Shown here piece after piece: positions 1 through 11,900 of a stretch of DNA of 64,000 bases. The DNA is taken from NCBI RefSeq assembly GCF_008831285.2, contig NC_045138.2, positions 21,859,934-21,923,933 on the forward strand, read 5' to 3'. Under the pieces are notes generated by a model. The model was not told where the DNA came from, did no database searches, and was given only the letters and a program-made list of their open reading frames with translations. Source of the stretch: Nymphaea colorata (taxonomy: Eukaryota > Streptophyta > Magnoliopsida > Nymphaeales > Nymphaeaceae). The translations under genes were made by a program, and so were the position numbers. Every line of letters starts with the position of its first letter. Positions within the stretch are counted from its first letter, which is position 1.

Positions 1-489
1 CCGCCGTTGCTGTCACCATTACATGTGCAGCACTCTCTCTCTCTCCAGCGCGGTCAGAGTCGAAGACGCCGGCCATGTTTTTTTCTGTGCGTTCTTCGTA
101 TTCGTATAGGCGATAGGATTTCATTCCACCTAGTTTGCAACTTAGCTATTTTCGTATTACATTTTATTTGGAAGTTACTCTTCAAAATATTGATAATTTT
201 ATAACTTTTATAATAGAAGTTACACTTAAAAATATATTTGTCAAGTAAAAGCCAAAATAACATACTGAATTATACAAATTTTAACGTTGAGCCGAGCTTG
301 GAGATAATGGTGGCAGGCATGAGTTCATTGATTGATGGAAGATGGTGACATATATATTTGGCCTACTAGGAAGAGCTAGACCTCATCACCATGGAACCTT
401 CAAGCCGCTCAATATGCGTTGGACTAACTTTGATGGCAAAATAAATTCCCAACAATAGTCGTTTAAGGCAGTGCAAAACTTTTTAGGTG
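1..489. other. Intergenic, no gene recognised
   Basis: AT-rich DNA with a short CT run near 32-46. Short open frames on both strands show no family resemblance. Confidence 0.6.
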
Positions 490-723
490 TCAACAAGTGA
501 CACCCGATTGATACATCCTGGCCCCATTCCATTTCTTCATTTTGAATGAGAAACCATGTGACAGTACTAATATTGGCCTTAGTAATCTCAGACCCACATG
601 AGTTGGAATGAGTTCTTGGAGGATCTCCTTATTTGGTTTAGCCAAACCTCCTGAGCTTAAAAGCTTGAGACAAAGAAGCAAGGCCAACACTATCAAGGCA
701 AATCTCAAGACCTTAGGTTGCAT
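490..723 (-). CDS. Candidate small secreted peptide (unrecognised)
   Basis: A 77-residue frame starts at an ATG (721-723). Its first ~28 residues look like a signal peptide: two basic residues, then a leucine/alanine-rich stretch (FALIVLALLLCLKLL) ending in a small-residue region (SSGGLA). The rest (KPNKEILQELIP...) is basic and has only a C-terminal cysteine. I see no CLE, RGF, IDA, PSK or CEP motif. It has no recognisable neighbours or promoter. It could be a chance frame or the first exon of a longer gene. The signal-like start is what I see; any secreted role is inference. Confidence 0.22.
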   Translation of the reverse strand: MQPKVLRFALIVLALLLCLKLLSSGGLAKPNKEILQELIPTHVGLRLLRPILVLSHGFSFKMKKWNGARMYQSGVTC

Positions 724-1904
724 TTGATAACCTCTGATCTCAAATATGAAGTCGGATTTGCTGCCTAAATATGAAGTTTATCAAACTGTAAATTTGGTAA
801 CTGCAGATTTTAAATCCGTGAGAATGTTGAAATTCATCAGAGAGGTTTATGTTTTAACTGTGATGGAAAATTTCTTTGAGGGCCATAAGTATAAACAATA
901 TTGCATCTATATGGACACCCTATCGAGGATCATCAATTATTCCAATTATTTCTCAGCCATCATTAAATAAAGTGGAAATCATAAAATCAAGATGATGCCA
1001 TGCGACTACTATCAACAATTGGAAGCCTTTTCAGGAAGCAGGGAGCAGTGATCTACCCACAACTTGGCTTTTTGGCAAATTGTGGTCAATTTCCTTGCCC
1101 TAGTTTTCCAAAACTATCACTAAATTTCTTTAGGAAGAGGACAATTGACAAAATCGACATTCTATAATTTCCAATAAAAAAATGTCATTTTTAATAAGTC
1201 AATTAATTTTCAACTCACAAAAGCTTAGTCCGCTTGTTTCAAAATATCTCTGAAATGTGCAAGGATGAAGAGTACTTAGGCCAAAGGGAGAAGAATAATG
1301 TGTTGAGCATAGACTTGTATGAATCTACCGCATATTCTGTCATTGTCTATGTCATATACAAATGCATTTTCTAGAGCTTCTAATTTATGCTTTCAATCTT
1401 ATATTTTACAATTTTAGCCTTGTGAATATTCTGCGCATACCATGTACCACGAATATTACTTGAATATGTTTTAAATAAGTAATATGAACTCTTGATTTGA
1501 ATCATTCACCTTGAGATCATGTTCATTATATTTTTTGCTATATCATTATGCAATGAGAAAAAAGTCGAGATGCCCTCAACAAGGATGCAGGCAACGGTCC
1601 AGCCTCCTACCAATAAAATGATTCATACAATCTAAATCCTATTTTCAACATAGATGTGAGTTTAAAATATATTTTCAACGTTGAAGTTTTGGAATCGCCT
1701 CTAAAACTTGGTTTCAAGACAGTTTTGAAATCCTTCAAAGGGATAAATCTCGGGAGGATCGAACTAACATAGACTTGCATTGATAGATGAGACACCAGTC
1801 CAATAAAAAAACCCAATAACTCATGTGTGAAAGGGCACACTTGGTAGTTGAAATAATACCTAAATGGCAAAATTTAATACAATTGAGAATGTGGATGCAT
1901 GATG
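724..1904. other. Intergenic, no gene recognised
   Basis: AT-rich sequence with no domain-bearing frame, RNA gene or clear transposon end on either strand. Confidence 0.55.
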
Positions 1905-1909
1905 ATGTA

Positions 1910-2378
1910 TAGGGCTGCACAACAAGCTGAGCCAACTCAGGTTTGACTTGAACTCGCTTGAAAAAATTCAGCTCATGCTCGAGTCGTTTATAAACGAGCC
2001 GAGTTCGAGCTTGCAAAGATACACGAAATGATAAACGAGTCGAGTTCAAGTTTCAAGAACTTGACTCGTTTATACTCGATTCGATTCGCAAACCGGTACT
2101 CCATATAATACTACCAAAACCGATTCACTTGTTTTAACTTTTAGGGTAAAAACAAATTTTCACAAGTTACACAAGTTAAATGCTTACATGAGTTAAACGA
2201 GTTTATGCATACATGATTTATCGCCTAAATGAGTTAAATGAGTTAAATGAATCGAGTTCGAGCTTGATCTTGTTTAGTCAAGTCGAACTTGAACTTTATA
2301 AGGAGCTTGGCTCGAGTTCCAGCCGAACTCAAGCTCCAATTTTTTGCGCCGACTCGACTCGGCTCATGTGCAGCCCTA
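1910..2378. mobile_element. Non-autonomous TIR element, family A (GAGCTCGA-rich), copy 1
   Basis: The element is bounded by an 11-bp inverted repeat: TAGGGCTGCAC at the left, GTGCAGCCCTA at the right. The 5-bp ATGTA lies on both flanks (1905-1909, 2379-2383). A longer 8-bp duplication is not preserved here, although the family copy at 57221 shows one. The interior is built of degenerate words such as GAGTCGAG, CTCGAGTC and GAGTTAAA and encodes nothing. Plant small hAT-like elements have this general design; assignment to hAT is inferred from the 57221 copy. Confidence 0.72.
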
Positions 2379-3341
2379 ATGTAATGAGATTAAATAGTGC
2401 ATTCCATAAGTTATAGTGCAAGGTTCCTTAAAATGAATTGTTAAGGACAAACTCATAAAGGTCACGCACGCTACAAACGAGAGGTGACTATAATGTATTT
2501 AACGTATTACGTAGAAAGGTTTTGTAGTTGCACATACATTGTGGACTCCAGGACAATGATTTAAGCCCAACTGTTAAAAAGTAGAATTTAAGTTAAAAAG
2601 TGAACTCTATCACACAAATGAGTTGAGCTTGAGTTAAGTGGGCTCAGCTTAAACTCAGTTAACCTCAAAAAAGAGAATATAGATAATGCGTTTCATACTG
2701 TTATTTTCGAACTGGCTCGGAAAAAACTTGGCTCATGCTCGACTCGTTTATAAACAAGTCGAGCTCGAGACTAAAAAGGGACTCGAGATGATAAACGAGT
2801 CGAGTTTGGGTTTTAGGAACTCGACTTGACTCGCAAACCGGTACTCCATATAATACTGCCAAAACCTGTTCACCGTTTTAACTTTTAGGGTAAAAACAAA
2901 ATTTCACATGTTACACAAGTTAAACGAGTTACATAAGTTAACACTTACATGAATTAAACGAGTTAATGCCTGCAAGAGTTAACTTCAAACAAGCTAACGC
3001 CTAAACGAGTTAAATGGGTTAAACGAGTTGAGTTCGAGCTCGATTTTGTGTAGTTGAGTCGAGCTCGAAATTGCTATAAGAAGCCAACTCAAGTTCGAGC
3101 CGAGCTCGAGCTTGAGTTTTTTGAGCTGATTCGCCTTGGCTCGTGTGCAGCCCTAATGTAGTGAGATTAAATAGTGCATTCCATAAGTTATAGTGCAAGG
3201 TTCCTTAAAAATGAATTATTAACGACAAACACATAAAGGTCACGCAACAAATCAGAGGTGAGATATAATGTATTCAATCTATTACGTTGAAAGGTTTTGT
3301 AGTTGCACATACATTTGTGGACTGCAGGACAATGATCTAAG
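1950..3341. repeat. Local segmental tandem duplication carrying family A sequence
   Basis: Sequence from about 1950 to 2570 (element interior plus about 190 bp of right flank) recurs at about 2710 to 3341 with an offset of roughly 745-777 bp. Matching landmarks are CAAACCGGTACTCCATATAA (near 2089 and 2834), the element end CAGCCCTAATGTA (2371 and 3148) and GGACAATGAT (2551 and 3327). A further piece near 2575-2705 recurs at about 3530-3665. The shared unique flank shows DNA duplication rather than independent insertion. Confidence 0.75.
2710..3155. mobile_element. Family A TIR element, copy 2, left end missing
   Basis: The right terminus GTGCAGCCCTA (to 3155) and the interior GAGTCGAG/GAGTTAAAC words match copy 1. 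No TAGGGCTGCAC left end is present. It arose as part of the local duplication, not by transposition, because the right flank is shared with copy 1. Confidence 0.6.
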
Positions 3342-3483
3342 AAATATTTTGAGATCAAGGGTTTCCGCATGCCGACCTTTGAAAAGGAAATGGGGCCATG
3401 AGACACCAACTTTTTCTAAGAAGAGAACACATTAAATAATAACCTTAGCAAAGTCCTTAATCATATAAGCTATACTATTCATG

Positions 3484-4022
3484 TAGGGTTGTTCAAGGAG
3501 TCGAGCTAACTTGAGCTCAACTTGTTTATTAAATGAGTTGAATTCAAGTTAAAAAATGAACTCTATCACACAAATGAGTCAAACTTGAGTTAAGCAGGCT
3601 CAGCTTGATTAAACTCAGTTAAGATAAAAAAAGAGAATATAGACAGTACGTCTCATAATGTTATTATAAAAGGTAGATGGTTCAAATGGATGTGAGCTTG
3701 ATTAGCAAGTGTGAGGTTCATTATACAAATTTCCATACTGCTTCTTCCTTCAATTTTTTTTTTTAATCAAATACTCAGCTTGGCTCAAATTTAATTGAGT
3801 CGAGGTCGAGTTTTTAGAACTCGAGCCAACCCGAGTTCGAGTTTTTCCTATGACACTTGAGCCTTTTAGCTCAAGCCAATCCTCGGCTCAAGCTTAATCA
3901 AGTCGAGTTCGGGTTTCTAAAATTCAAGCGGACCTGAGCTCAAGGTAATGAACTCGAGCTCTACTTGAGCTTGAACTGAGTTCGAGTGGCTCAGCTCGGC
4001 TCAAACTTGCTTGTTAACAATG
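3484..4022. mobile_element. Degenerate family A-like element
   Basis: It begins with a diverged terminus (TAGGGTTGTTCAAGGAG). It contains many GAGTCGAG, CTCGAGC and GAGTTC words up to about 4010. The right terminus is not conserved and no target duplication is visible, so the limits are approximate. Confidence 0.45.
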
Positions 4023-5032
4023 TTATTAATGATTGCACATACTCAAAAGTTATAAGACAACCAAGATGTATCGACACGTGAAAGTGCAAATGGTGTAACT
4101 CACCTTTCCATGAATTGAGAACTACTTTCCCTAAAGAGGCTTAACACTTAAAAATTTAGTCTCGTATTGAAGAACGGAAGGGATCTTCAAGGGTTAATAA
4201 AGGAGGTTAGTTGTCCTCGTTCGTAGCCTTTTTGGGGTTGAAGCCAAAACTGTTAAGGGTGAGTTGGAATCTGTCGAACCAGGGGCCCAAGCCTTTAAGT
4301 GGGTCAATTTGTTACAAGAGGTGACACTTTCCCAAGCCAAGCAGGCTGTTGCCTCCAAGATTGAGAACAAAACTCATACGACGCACAAACACATCTCACA
4401 TGCAAGGAAAGGATAGTATGGGCGTGGAAAGAAGACATTGAACAAGCAATAAGACCAAATGATGAAATGCAATAGCTAGCTAGTTAATGCAGAATGACAT
4501 GCAACATGATGAGAAATATTTGCAAAAAGTGGGAAATAGCATGAACGACAAACTACGTACTGCATTCACCCAAAATCTGTGATCGATGAAGAAGAAAAGT
4601 GCTTAGCAGTATCAGTCTGACGCAGGAATGCAAGCTATGCTACAGCACATGATAAAAGAGCATTTACAACATGAAAAATATAAATACTGCATACAAATTA
4701 CTTGCACTATAATTACTTAGATCACAGAGTAGAAAAAATCATATTGTAGCAAAATCAATAAAAAATGTCAAACATAGGCTAGCACCTCCTAGTCTATTGT
4801 GAATTATGATACTTGGTAGTGAAGATTTATAGAAAAAGCGCAAGATTGGCTTGCGAGCGAGCGGTGTATTATATTACCCACAATTACAAGGTTCATCCTA
4901 GCCACAGACTTGACTATTCATCCTACATCATTGCTGTTGTTAAAGCCGATCTCTTTTCCATTGCAACAACAGTGCTAGGTTCATTCTCTTTTTCACATCG
5001 CTCCTCTCTATTTCTCTGTCGACACAATTTCC
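4023..5032. other. Intergenic, no gene recognised
   Basis: Mixed-composition sequence with no recognisable coding or RNA feature on either strand. Confidence 0.5.
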
Positions 5033-5055
5033 TTCTCTCTCTCTCTCTATATATA

Positions 5056-5115
<60 letters not shown>
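5033..5115. repeat. Compound (CT)n(AT)n microsatellite
   Basis: A CT run passes directly into about 68 bp of AT dinucleotides with one GTGT interruption. Open frames translated across it (runs of Ile-Tyr) are artefacts. Confidence 0.95.
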
Positions 5116-5117
<2 letters not shown>

Positions 5118-6253
5118 TCATCAAGCTTCAGCTTGCGAAGATGACCTCCTTCATAGTTGCCACTAGCACCATCGTCATCTCCTCCCATCTTAGTAGTACA
5201 CGGTACTCTTCTTTTTCTTCTTCTTTCTCTTTGTTTGGGGCCTTCTTCTTGTCTCAGCTAAAAGGAACGAAGGGTACGTGAGAAAAGCTTCCTTTCCATC
5301 AAACAGTCACCAATGTTTCAAAGCATGTCGATTTCATCACTGTGAAGCACACATAAACACTAATCCTTATTATTTGTACAAATTTTGTTTATGTTATGTT
5401 CTAGTTAGGTAGAAAGGAGGACTTCGTGTTTTGATTATTCGGTTGATTAAAAAGTCTACTGGAGTATGGGTTTTAATAAACTAAAGCTTGCAAAATTCGG
5501 TTTTTTACTGATCGTGGAAGAAACAGGGGCTTGGATTACACCAAAATGAAGTGGAAACTGAACATGGTGTTGCTTTGGTATGTAAGGCCCTTTTTTGTTG
5601 TTCAATTATCCTTTTCCTCTTTTTGTGCACCTATGGGAATACGAAGTCTTCTCTTAAGGCTTGATTATGATTAGTGTTGCTTCTATAGGTATTGAATTGA
5701 ACTTGTCAAATCTTGTAGAGAATGAACTTCTCTAAAACATTTTTCCCCATCAGCTTTCTTCACAAATTCTTTTGTTTCAGGTACTGCACAATAGTAATGG
5801 ACGTTGTTATCAAACTTTTTTTTCTCCCCAATTTGTTATTAGATATTATTATTGCAAGGGATGTTTTAGTTTGCTGTTATAAATTTTGTTTCAAACTTTT
5901 AGGCATATATGGATAGCAGTTAGCTAGCCAATATAACCAAACATTGCAAAATATTCGTAAGAGTTATTGATCCAGGGCTAACAACATAGGCTGAATGTAG
6001 AAGGAAAAATTTTCCCTCTTTCACTAGCTCTAGAATAATGTTTTTGAAATTATATTTCTGGGAACATTGTTCCAAGGCTAACAAACACCCACGAAGTACG
6101 AGTGGGCATCATATAGGAAATATGGGTTCAATTTCCATAGGCCACCACCTTTTGCATGAATCAAATTTTAAGTTGTCTTACAGAATTGGGATGACTTGTA
6201 ATTTTTTTCTTGCCATTACTGCCATGAGAACTTAGGAGTCGGTTTTCTCTATG
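5116..6253. other. Intergenic, no gene recognised
   Basis: T-rich sequence with short frames only; no family match, splice-consistent exon set or transposon terminus seen. Confidence 0.5.
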
Positions 6254-6455
6254 CCTTTTCAGAAAGCAGAAAGCTTGTTCTAGCAAGTGTCAAATAATTA
6301 ATTTCATGGGGAGTCTTGTCCAGACAGTCTGCCTGTCTAGCTATTGAAGTGCTACCTTTTCAGAAAGCAGAAAGCTTGTTCTAGCAAGTGTCAAATAATT
6401 AATTTTATGGGGAGTCTTATCCAGACATTCTGCCAGTCTACCTATTGAAGTGCTA
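6254..6455. repeat. 101-bp tandem duplication
   Basis: Two adjacent copies (6254-6354 and 6355-6455) share CTTTTCAGAAAGCAGAAAGC and the following ~80 bp with a handful of substitutions. The second copy ends one base before a family A element. Confidence 0.92.
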
Positions 6456-6456
6456 C

Positions 6457-6845
6457 TAGGGCTGCACACAAGCTGAGTTGCTTAGCTCGAGTTTGAGTAC
6501 ACTCAGTCGAGCTCGGCTCAAACTCAAGTCGAGTAACATAGAACAGGTTCGAGCTCGACTCAACAATACAGCAATATCAAGCTCAAGCTCTACTCGGTTA
6601 ACTCGTTTTTGTTATGCCTGTCTTGTTCCTTTTAACTTATTTAACTTGTTTAGTTGCTACTCTTTTAACTATTCTCTTGTTATATTTAAATATTCAGTAT
6701 GTAGTTGAGACAAGTCGAAGTCAATTTCTTACAACTTGAACTTGCTTTTTTAACATTTTGAGCATACATTTGAACTCAAACGTCACTCATTTTCGAGTTC
6801 GACGAACTCGAGCTCGAGCATGGCTCAACTCTTTGTGCCACCCTA
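6457..6845. mobile_element. Family A TIR element, copy 3
   Basis: The left end TAGGGCTGCACACAAGCTGAG pairs imperfectly with the right end (reverse complement TAGGGTGGCACAAAGAGTTG). The interior has GAGCTCGAC and CTCGAGCTCGAG words. Flanks AGTGCTAC and AGTATGAC agree at only 5 of 8 positions, so the target duplication is doubtful. Confidence 0.62.
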
Positions 6846-7522
6846 AGTATGACAGATTTAAACCCTGAATGTGGTTCAAATATAGTATAATATGGGACAA
6901 TGCAAAATTCAAACACATAGATATGATTTCTTTCGTGCTCCAACAACAGGGCTCATTGTTTTTAGTTACCAAGTTCTTAAACTTGGCTGGGGTTGTTGGC
7001 AGGTGTCGTGAGGTACTACAACAAATTTGCGCTGACACGGTTTTGCATGTTGTGTCAGTGTCTGACGATGATATACGACGTGATTCCTTGTTCCGTCATT
7101 GATTCAAGAAGAGCGAGCCCACACCATCAATGGAAGATGTGCTCATGTTGGTGATTGAAGACATGGGAAACAGAACATGGATGGTGGCACTTTGTGTGAT
7201 TTCATCCTTTGATGATAGCTTCAACGTTGGTAGAGCATAATGATATTCTCTTGCAAGCTCTGATGTTGAACGTGGCATCAAAGCTTTCGACAATTAATTA
7301 GGGCGTGGATAAGCTTTATTCCAAAATCAGGGGGATGTGGGTGCGTATATGCCTAATCCACTCTACGGCTAGAATTTGGTGTCTTTTTTTTTTGGATATG
7401 GAATTGGTAACTGCCATATATACAAGGCAAGCAGCCTCCTGCCTGTTGTTTCAGCTTCTCCCTTTGTAGGCTAGGTAAATTAACTTGCTTGGACCTCTCT
7501 TTTTCTCTTTCTTTTGATCTTG

Positions 7523-7582
<60 letters not shown>

Positions 7583-8153
7583 GATCTCTATCTTTTTAGG
7601 TCTCCAATATTGCCAGCGCAAAATCAGCTCTAAGGATCCCTTCGTTGCATTGCTGTTAGAAAGCATCTTCACTGTGTTGGGCTTCATCAGGTATGTAATC
7701 CACAATGTGTTTGATTATACTTGTCTCATGTAGATTGTGTTAGTTTTGATGTATTCATGTCACTTATGAGATTTTAATGCTTTCCTTTCAGCGCCAACTT
7801 AGTAATATACAGAATATTGTGTGGACCTATTTCTAATGTGAATTTGAAAATATCATTTGTAAAATAGATTCACACTTTTTTACCATATATGTGCTAGAGA
7901 GGAAATGGGAAAATAGGTGGAAGGGGGGAAGGGGCCTATTTTCATAATCTGGCATATACAAAACTTCTTTGTAATAAGGAAACTGGGTTGTAAGGTTAGA
8001 CCTCCGAGAACATTGAGAGGCAGAAAGAACCTGCAACAAATTATATAGAACTATAAATAAGAGGTTGGCAAATGCAAAAATGTAGCAGCTGTGAAGTGTT
8101 TCTTATTAGCCTCTTAAACCAATAGGTTACAACTTTAACCATGATATTATAAT
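6846..8153. other. Intergenic, no gene recognised
   Basis: No supported gene. It contains the (CT)n tract at 7531-7577 and ends at the ATAAT target duplication of the gypsy element (8149-8153). Confidence 0.5.
7531..7577. repeat. (CT)n microsatellite
   Basis: About 23 CT units, flanked by imperfect CT-rich sequence. Confidence 0.95.
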
Positions 8154-8569
8154 TGTTCCCCTGCGTCTAGAGTCTGTACAGTCATTTGCCTTTGCTGTAT
8201 TTGCTTTGCTTATGTTGAGTCTTGGTGTAAGCTAGTTTGTTCACATGTGTCGGAGTACCCTCCCAAAACGGCCAAGTGTAATATTGGGATTCTTTGTTTT
8301 GGATGGTCGGCATCGGGATTTCTGTAAGTGACTTCGGCCATCCTATGTAAGTAAAGTGTAAAAGCTTACTTGTTTTCCCTCGTGATGTACTCATCTTCTT
8401 CAAGTGAATATATTGCGAGTTTTCTTTCCACACTCTTTGTGCAATTTGTGTTCTTTGTTTTCGGGAAAGTGTTCAAGTGATCTGCGTCCACTTGAATGAA
8501 AGTGAAGGCTTGCGGCTTACTGGCGAGAGTTTGCCGCGCCGCGCGGTCCGGAATTGTCGGCCCATGACA
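8154..8569 (+). repeat. 5' LTR of gypsy element
   Basis: 416 bp with TG...CA ends, matching the LTR at 13208-13623 throughout. It directly precedes the primer binding site. Confidence 0.96.
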
Positions 8570-8571
8570 AC

Positions 8572-8583
8572 TGGTATCAGAGC
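8572..8583 (+). other. Primer binding site, initiator-Met tRNA
   Basis: TGGTATCAGAGC, complementary to the 3' end of plant initiator tRNA-Met, lies two bases after the 5' LTR. Confidence 0.93.
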
Positions 8584-8665
8584 TTAGGCTCTATTCAAAC
8601 TGGGGAAGCGATCGGAGAGTCGATGTAGAGCGTCGCGCCGACTTGCTGCTATTAAGGAGAACGCC

Positions 8666-9790
8666 ATGGCATCACAATACAATCTGCGAGGTGCCAAAGG
8701 CAAGGAGCCGGCCCGTCCAGAGGAGGTGAGCCCGACCCATGACTAGGAAAACCTGGAAGAGACGGTAAATAGGTTGGTCGCAGATGTGGCCACCCATGAG
8801 GAAGCCCTCGGCTTTGCTGTCGAGACCTTTGAGGGATTCAAGGAGGAGATGAAGTTGATGCGGGAACAGATGGTCGAGTCAATGGCCATGAACCGATCGC
8901 TCTCCGACTTGGTGAAGATCCTACAGGATGAAGTTGCTGGACTTCGGGCTTCAAATCAGAGATTGCTATACACGAACTCAGCTAGTAGTAGCCAAGAGAG
9001 GACCAGTAGGGTCGACGTTCAACGTCCGGTGAAGTACAGTGGTAGCCGGGATGTGAGGGCGATCGATAACTTTCTGTTCCAAGTGGACTACTACTTGGAC
9101 CTGCAGAACGTCATAGAAGAAGATCTGAAGATCAAGACTACAGCAATGCTGTTAGAGGGGGATGCTGTGGCTTGGTGGATGCGGAAAATGCTAGACATTG
9201 AGAATGGTGATTGCACGATTACTACCTTCGACGACTTTCACAAACAGTTGAAGGGGTACTTTATGTCTGTCGATGCCGAAAGACATGCTTATAGGTTAGT
9301 TGCAAACCTTAAGCAGACTGATGCATTGAGGGATTACATCCAGGCATATCAGATGGTCATGTTGGATGTGCCTATGATGCCAGAAAAAGACAAACTTCAC
9401 TGGTTCATCATAGGGCTCCAATCTTGGGCCCAGACCGACGTGGAGAGATCGAACCCAGAGACCTTGGAACAAGCATATGTGACAGCCGAGCGCTTGGCAG
9501 ATACCCAACACAAAAGCTACATTGATACCTTCAAGGCTATGAAGAAGTCCGACCACGGCGGTAAGAGAGATGACCAGCGAGACCACAACAAAAATGAACC
9601 GGTGTTCTAGGAGCCAACCGAGAGAAAAACCTTCTTTTGCAAGGACTACTCTGGGCCACCAAGAGAAATGACTTGCTGGGTCAGTAGAGGTAAGCACCAA
9701 GCGCGCGTCTGTCTGAAGAAGGTGAGACCTATCGGGCAGGCCAATGCCGCAAGGGCCACTGAAGACGAGACCGAGGAAGGGCAAACATGA
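8666..9790 (+). pseudogene. gag pseudogene of gypsy element
   Basis: The capsid frame starts at ATG 8666 (MASQYNLRGAKGKEP). In-frame TAG stops lie at 8744 and 9608 and a TGA at 9788. The middle has the retrotransposon gag domain, seen as VAWWM, FHKQLKGYF and LHWFIIGLQ. A coiled-coil-prone stretch precedes it. The expected CCHC zinc knuckle after 9620 is degenerate: cysteines remain (FFCKDY, MTCWV, RVCLKK) but the His spacing is lost. The product would package element RNA if intact. Protease continues in the same frame. Confidence 0.88.
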
Positions 9791-10395
9791 ATGGGTGCCG
9801 CTCAGACGATCAATGCTGTACAAAGCCGCGCAGCGTCTAGCAGTTTGGTGAACAAGGAACTGATGTACCTAGATGTCACTCTGAATGGAACGTCTACTGT
9901 CGCGATGGTAGACTCCGGGGCTACATATAACTTCGTCTCAAAAAGGAGGCAGAGCGAGTGGGATTGAAGCCTGTGCCACAACAGGGGACCCTTAAAATGG
10001 TGAACTCTGAAGCCAGGCCCATCCTAGGAGAAGCGAAATGTGTAACGGTTCAGATTCAAGGCTGGACGGGAGTCACTAACTTCTCCGTAGTACCTCTGGA
10101 TGACTTCAAGGTGATTTTGGGGATAGAGTTTCTTCGACGTCAGAATGCAATGATGTTGTTAAAAACCAACACATTGACGTTGATGGGTGCAGATCAGTCC
10201 CACACAGTGCACTGCCACTCCATCAGAAACAAGTCCCAGCCGATGTTGTCGACCATGCAACTGAAGAAGGGCGTGCGTCATGGGGAACAAACATTCCTCG
10301 TGGCCATACGTTTAGAAGAAGATAACCCTCAGCCGAGAATCATTCTACCAGGACTAGCCCCAGTCTTCAAGCAGTTCGAGGGAGTGATGCCCCCG
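9791..10395 (+). pseudogene. Retropepsin-like protease pseudogene of gypsy element
   Basis: The aspartic protease region keeps the active-site triad in VAMVDSGATYNFVS (around 9905-9945). A frameshift near 9950-9965 moves the rest (VILGIEFLRRQNAMML) to another frame. A second frameshift at a run of C bases near 10388 joins it to reverse transcriptase. The enzyme would cleave the gag-pol polyprotein. The catalytic DSG is intact, but the frame is not. Confidence 0.82.
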
Positions 10396-11900
10396 AGCTG
10401 CCCAAGCACCTATCCCCGAGGCGTGAAGTTGATCACGAGATGGACTTGGTTCTCGGAGCCAAGCCACCAGCTATGGTCCCCTACAGAATGGGACCGACCG
10501 AATTGAAGGAGCTGCGAAGGCAGCTTGATGACATGCTTGGGTCAGGGATCATCCGCCCCTCTAAGGCACCATTCGGGGCTCCTGTGTTGTTCCAAATGAA
10601 ACACGATGACTCTAAGCGACTCTGTGTGGATTACCGCGCCTTGAACAAGGTGATGGTGAAGAACAAGTATCAATTGCCTCTCATTGTGAACTTGTTCGAT
10701 CAATTGGACAAGGCGAGGATTTTCTCTAAGTTGGACCTTCGTTCTGGCTACTGGCAGGTCCGGATTGTGGAAGGTGATGAACCAAAGACCACTTGTATCA
10801 CCCGCTATGGAACATATGAGTTCCTAGTCATGCCATTCGGGTTGACGAATGCCCCTGCAACTTTCTCGACTCTAATGAACAAGATATTCTACCCCTACCT
10901 TGACAAGTTTGTGGTGGTCTACCTTGATGACATTGTGGTCTTTAGTAGCGACCTTAAGGAGCACGTCAGTCACTTGAAGACGGTGTTCCAAGTACTTAAG
11001 GAAAATGATCTTTTCGTGAAGAAGGAGAAGTGTCTCTTTGGACAGTGGGAGATCAGTTTCCTCGACCACATTGTAGGGAATGGCCAGCTGCGAATGGATC
11101 TAAAAAAAGTGAAGGCTATTCAAGAATGGAAACCACCATCGAATGTGCCTAAATTGCAGTCTTTTCTTGGGTTAGCTAACTACTATCGGCGGTTCATCAC
11201 AGGGTACTCATTGATAGCGGCGCCCCTCACTGACCTACTTAAGAAGAATAGATTCTGGATTTGGACTCAGTCTGCCCAGGATGCCTTTGAAGGCCTGAAG
11301 TGTGCCCTTGTACAAGAGTCCGTCCTCAGGTTGCCAGATCACTCCAAGCCCTTCGAAGTATACACAGACGCCTCAGATTTTGCCATTGGTGGGGTATTAA
11401 TGCAGGACGATCATCTGATTGCCTATGAGAGTCGGAAGTTGAAGGACCCTGAGAAGCGGTACACGGTGCATGAACGGGAGATGACCGCCATTGTGCATTG
11501 CTTGCACATATGGAGGCACTACCTACTGGGGGCAGAGTTCATTGTTAAGACGGACAATGTGGCCATGAATTACTTCAAGACTCAAAAGAAGTTAACTCTA
11601 AAGCAGGCTCGTTGGCAGGAATTCTTGGCAGAGTTCGATTTCGCTTTGAAGTACAAAGTTGGAAAGACCAACGTGGTAGCGGATGCATTGAGTAGAAAGG
11701 CAGAACTTACAGCCTCTCGGGCGGGGACCTCTAAAGCACAATTGGAGGGTGTGCTCCTCGAGTGGGTTCGTGAAGGGATGCGGCAAGACTCAGCGGCCCA
11801 ACACTTGGTTGCCTTGGCTGAGGCGGGGAAGACTCGAAGATTCTGGCTGCGAGATGGGTTGCTACTCACCAAGGGCGGACGTGTTTTCGTGTCGAAGTGA
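10396..11900 (+). pseudogene. Reverse transcriptase-RNase H pseudogene of gypsy element
   Basis: A long open stretch. RT shows YQLPLI, FSKLDLRSGYWQVRI, the fingers motif FLVMPFGLTNAPATF and catalytic YLDDIVVFS. RNase H starts at EVYTDASDFAIGGVL and continues through ESRKL, HEREMTAIVHCL and VADALSRK. These enzymes copy element RNA to DNA and degrade the template. This is the best preserved part: open from about 10400 to a TGA at 11898 that replaces the Trp usual in this family just before the integrase zinc finger. The frame follows a shift in the C-run near 10388. Confidence 0.93.

Noticed and set aside
4813-5188. Frames with long Ile-Tyr runs on both strands
   Set aside because: Translation of the AT microsatellite.
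9296-9823. 175-codon minus frame inside gypsy gag
   Set aside because: Antisense shadow of the gag pseudogene, with no domain of its own.
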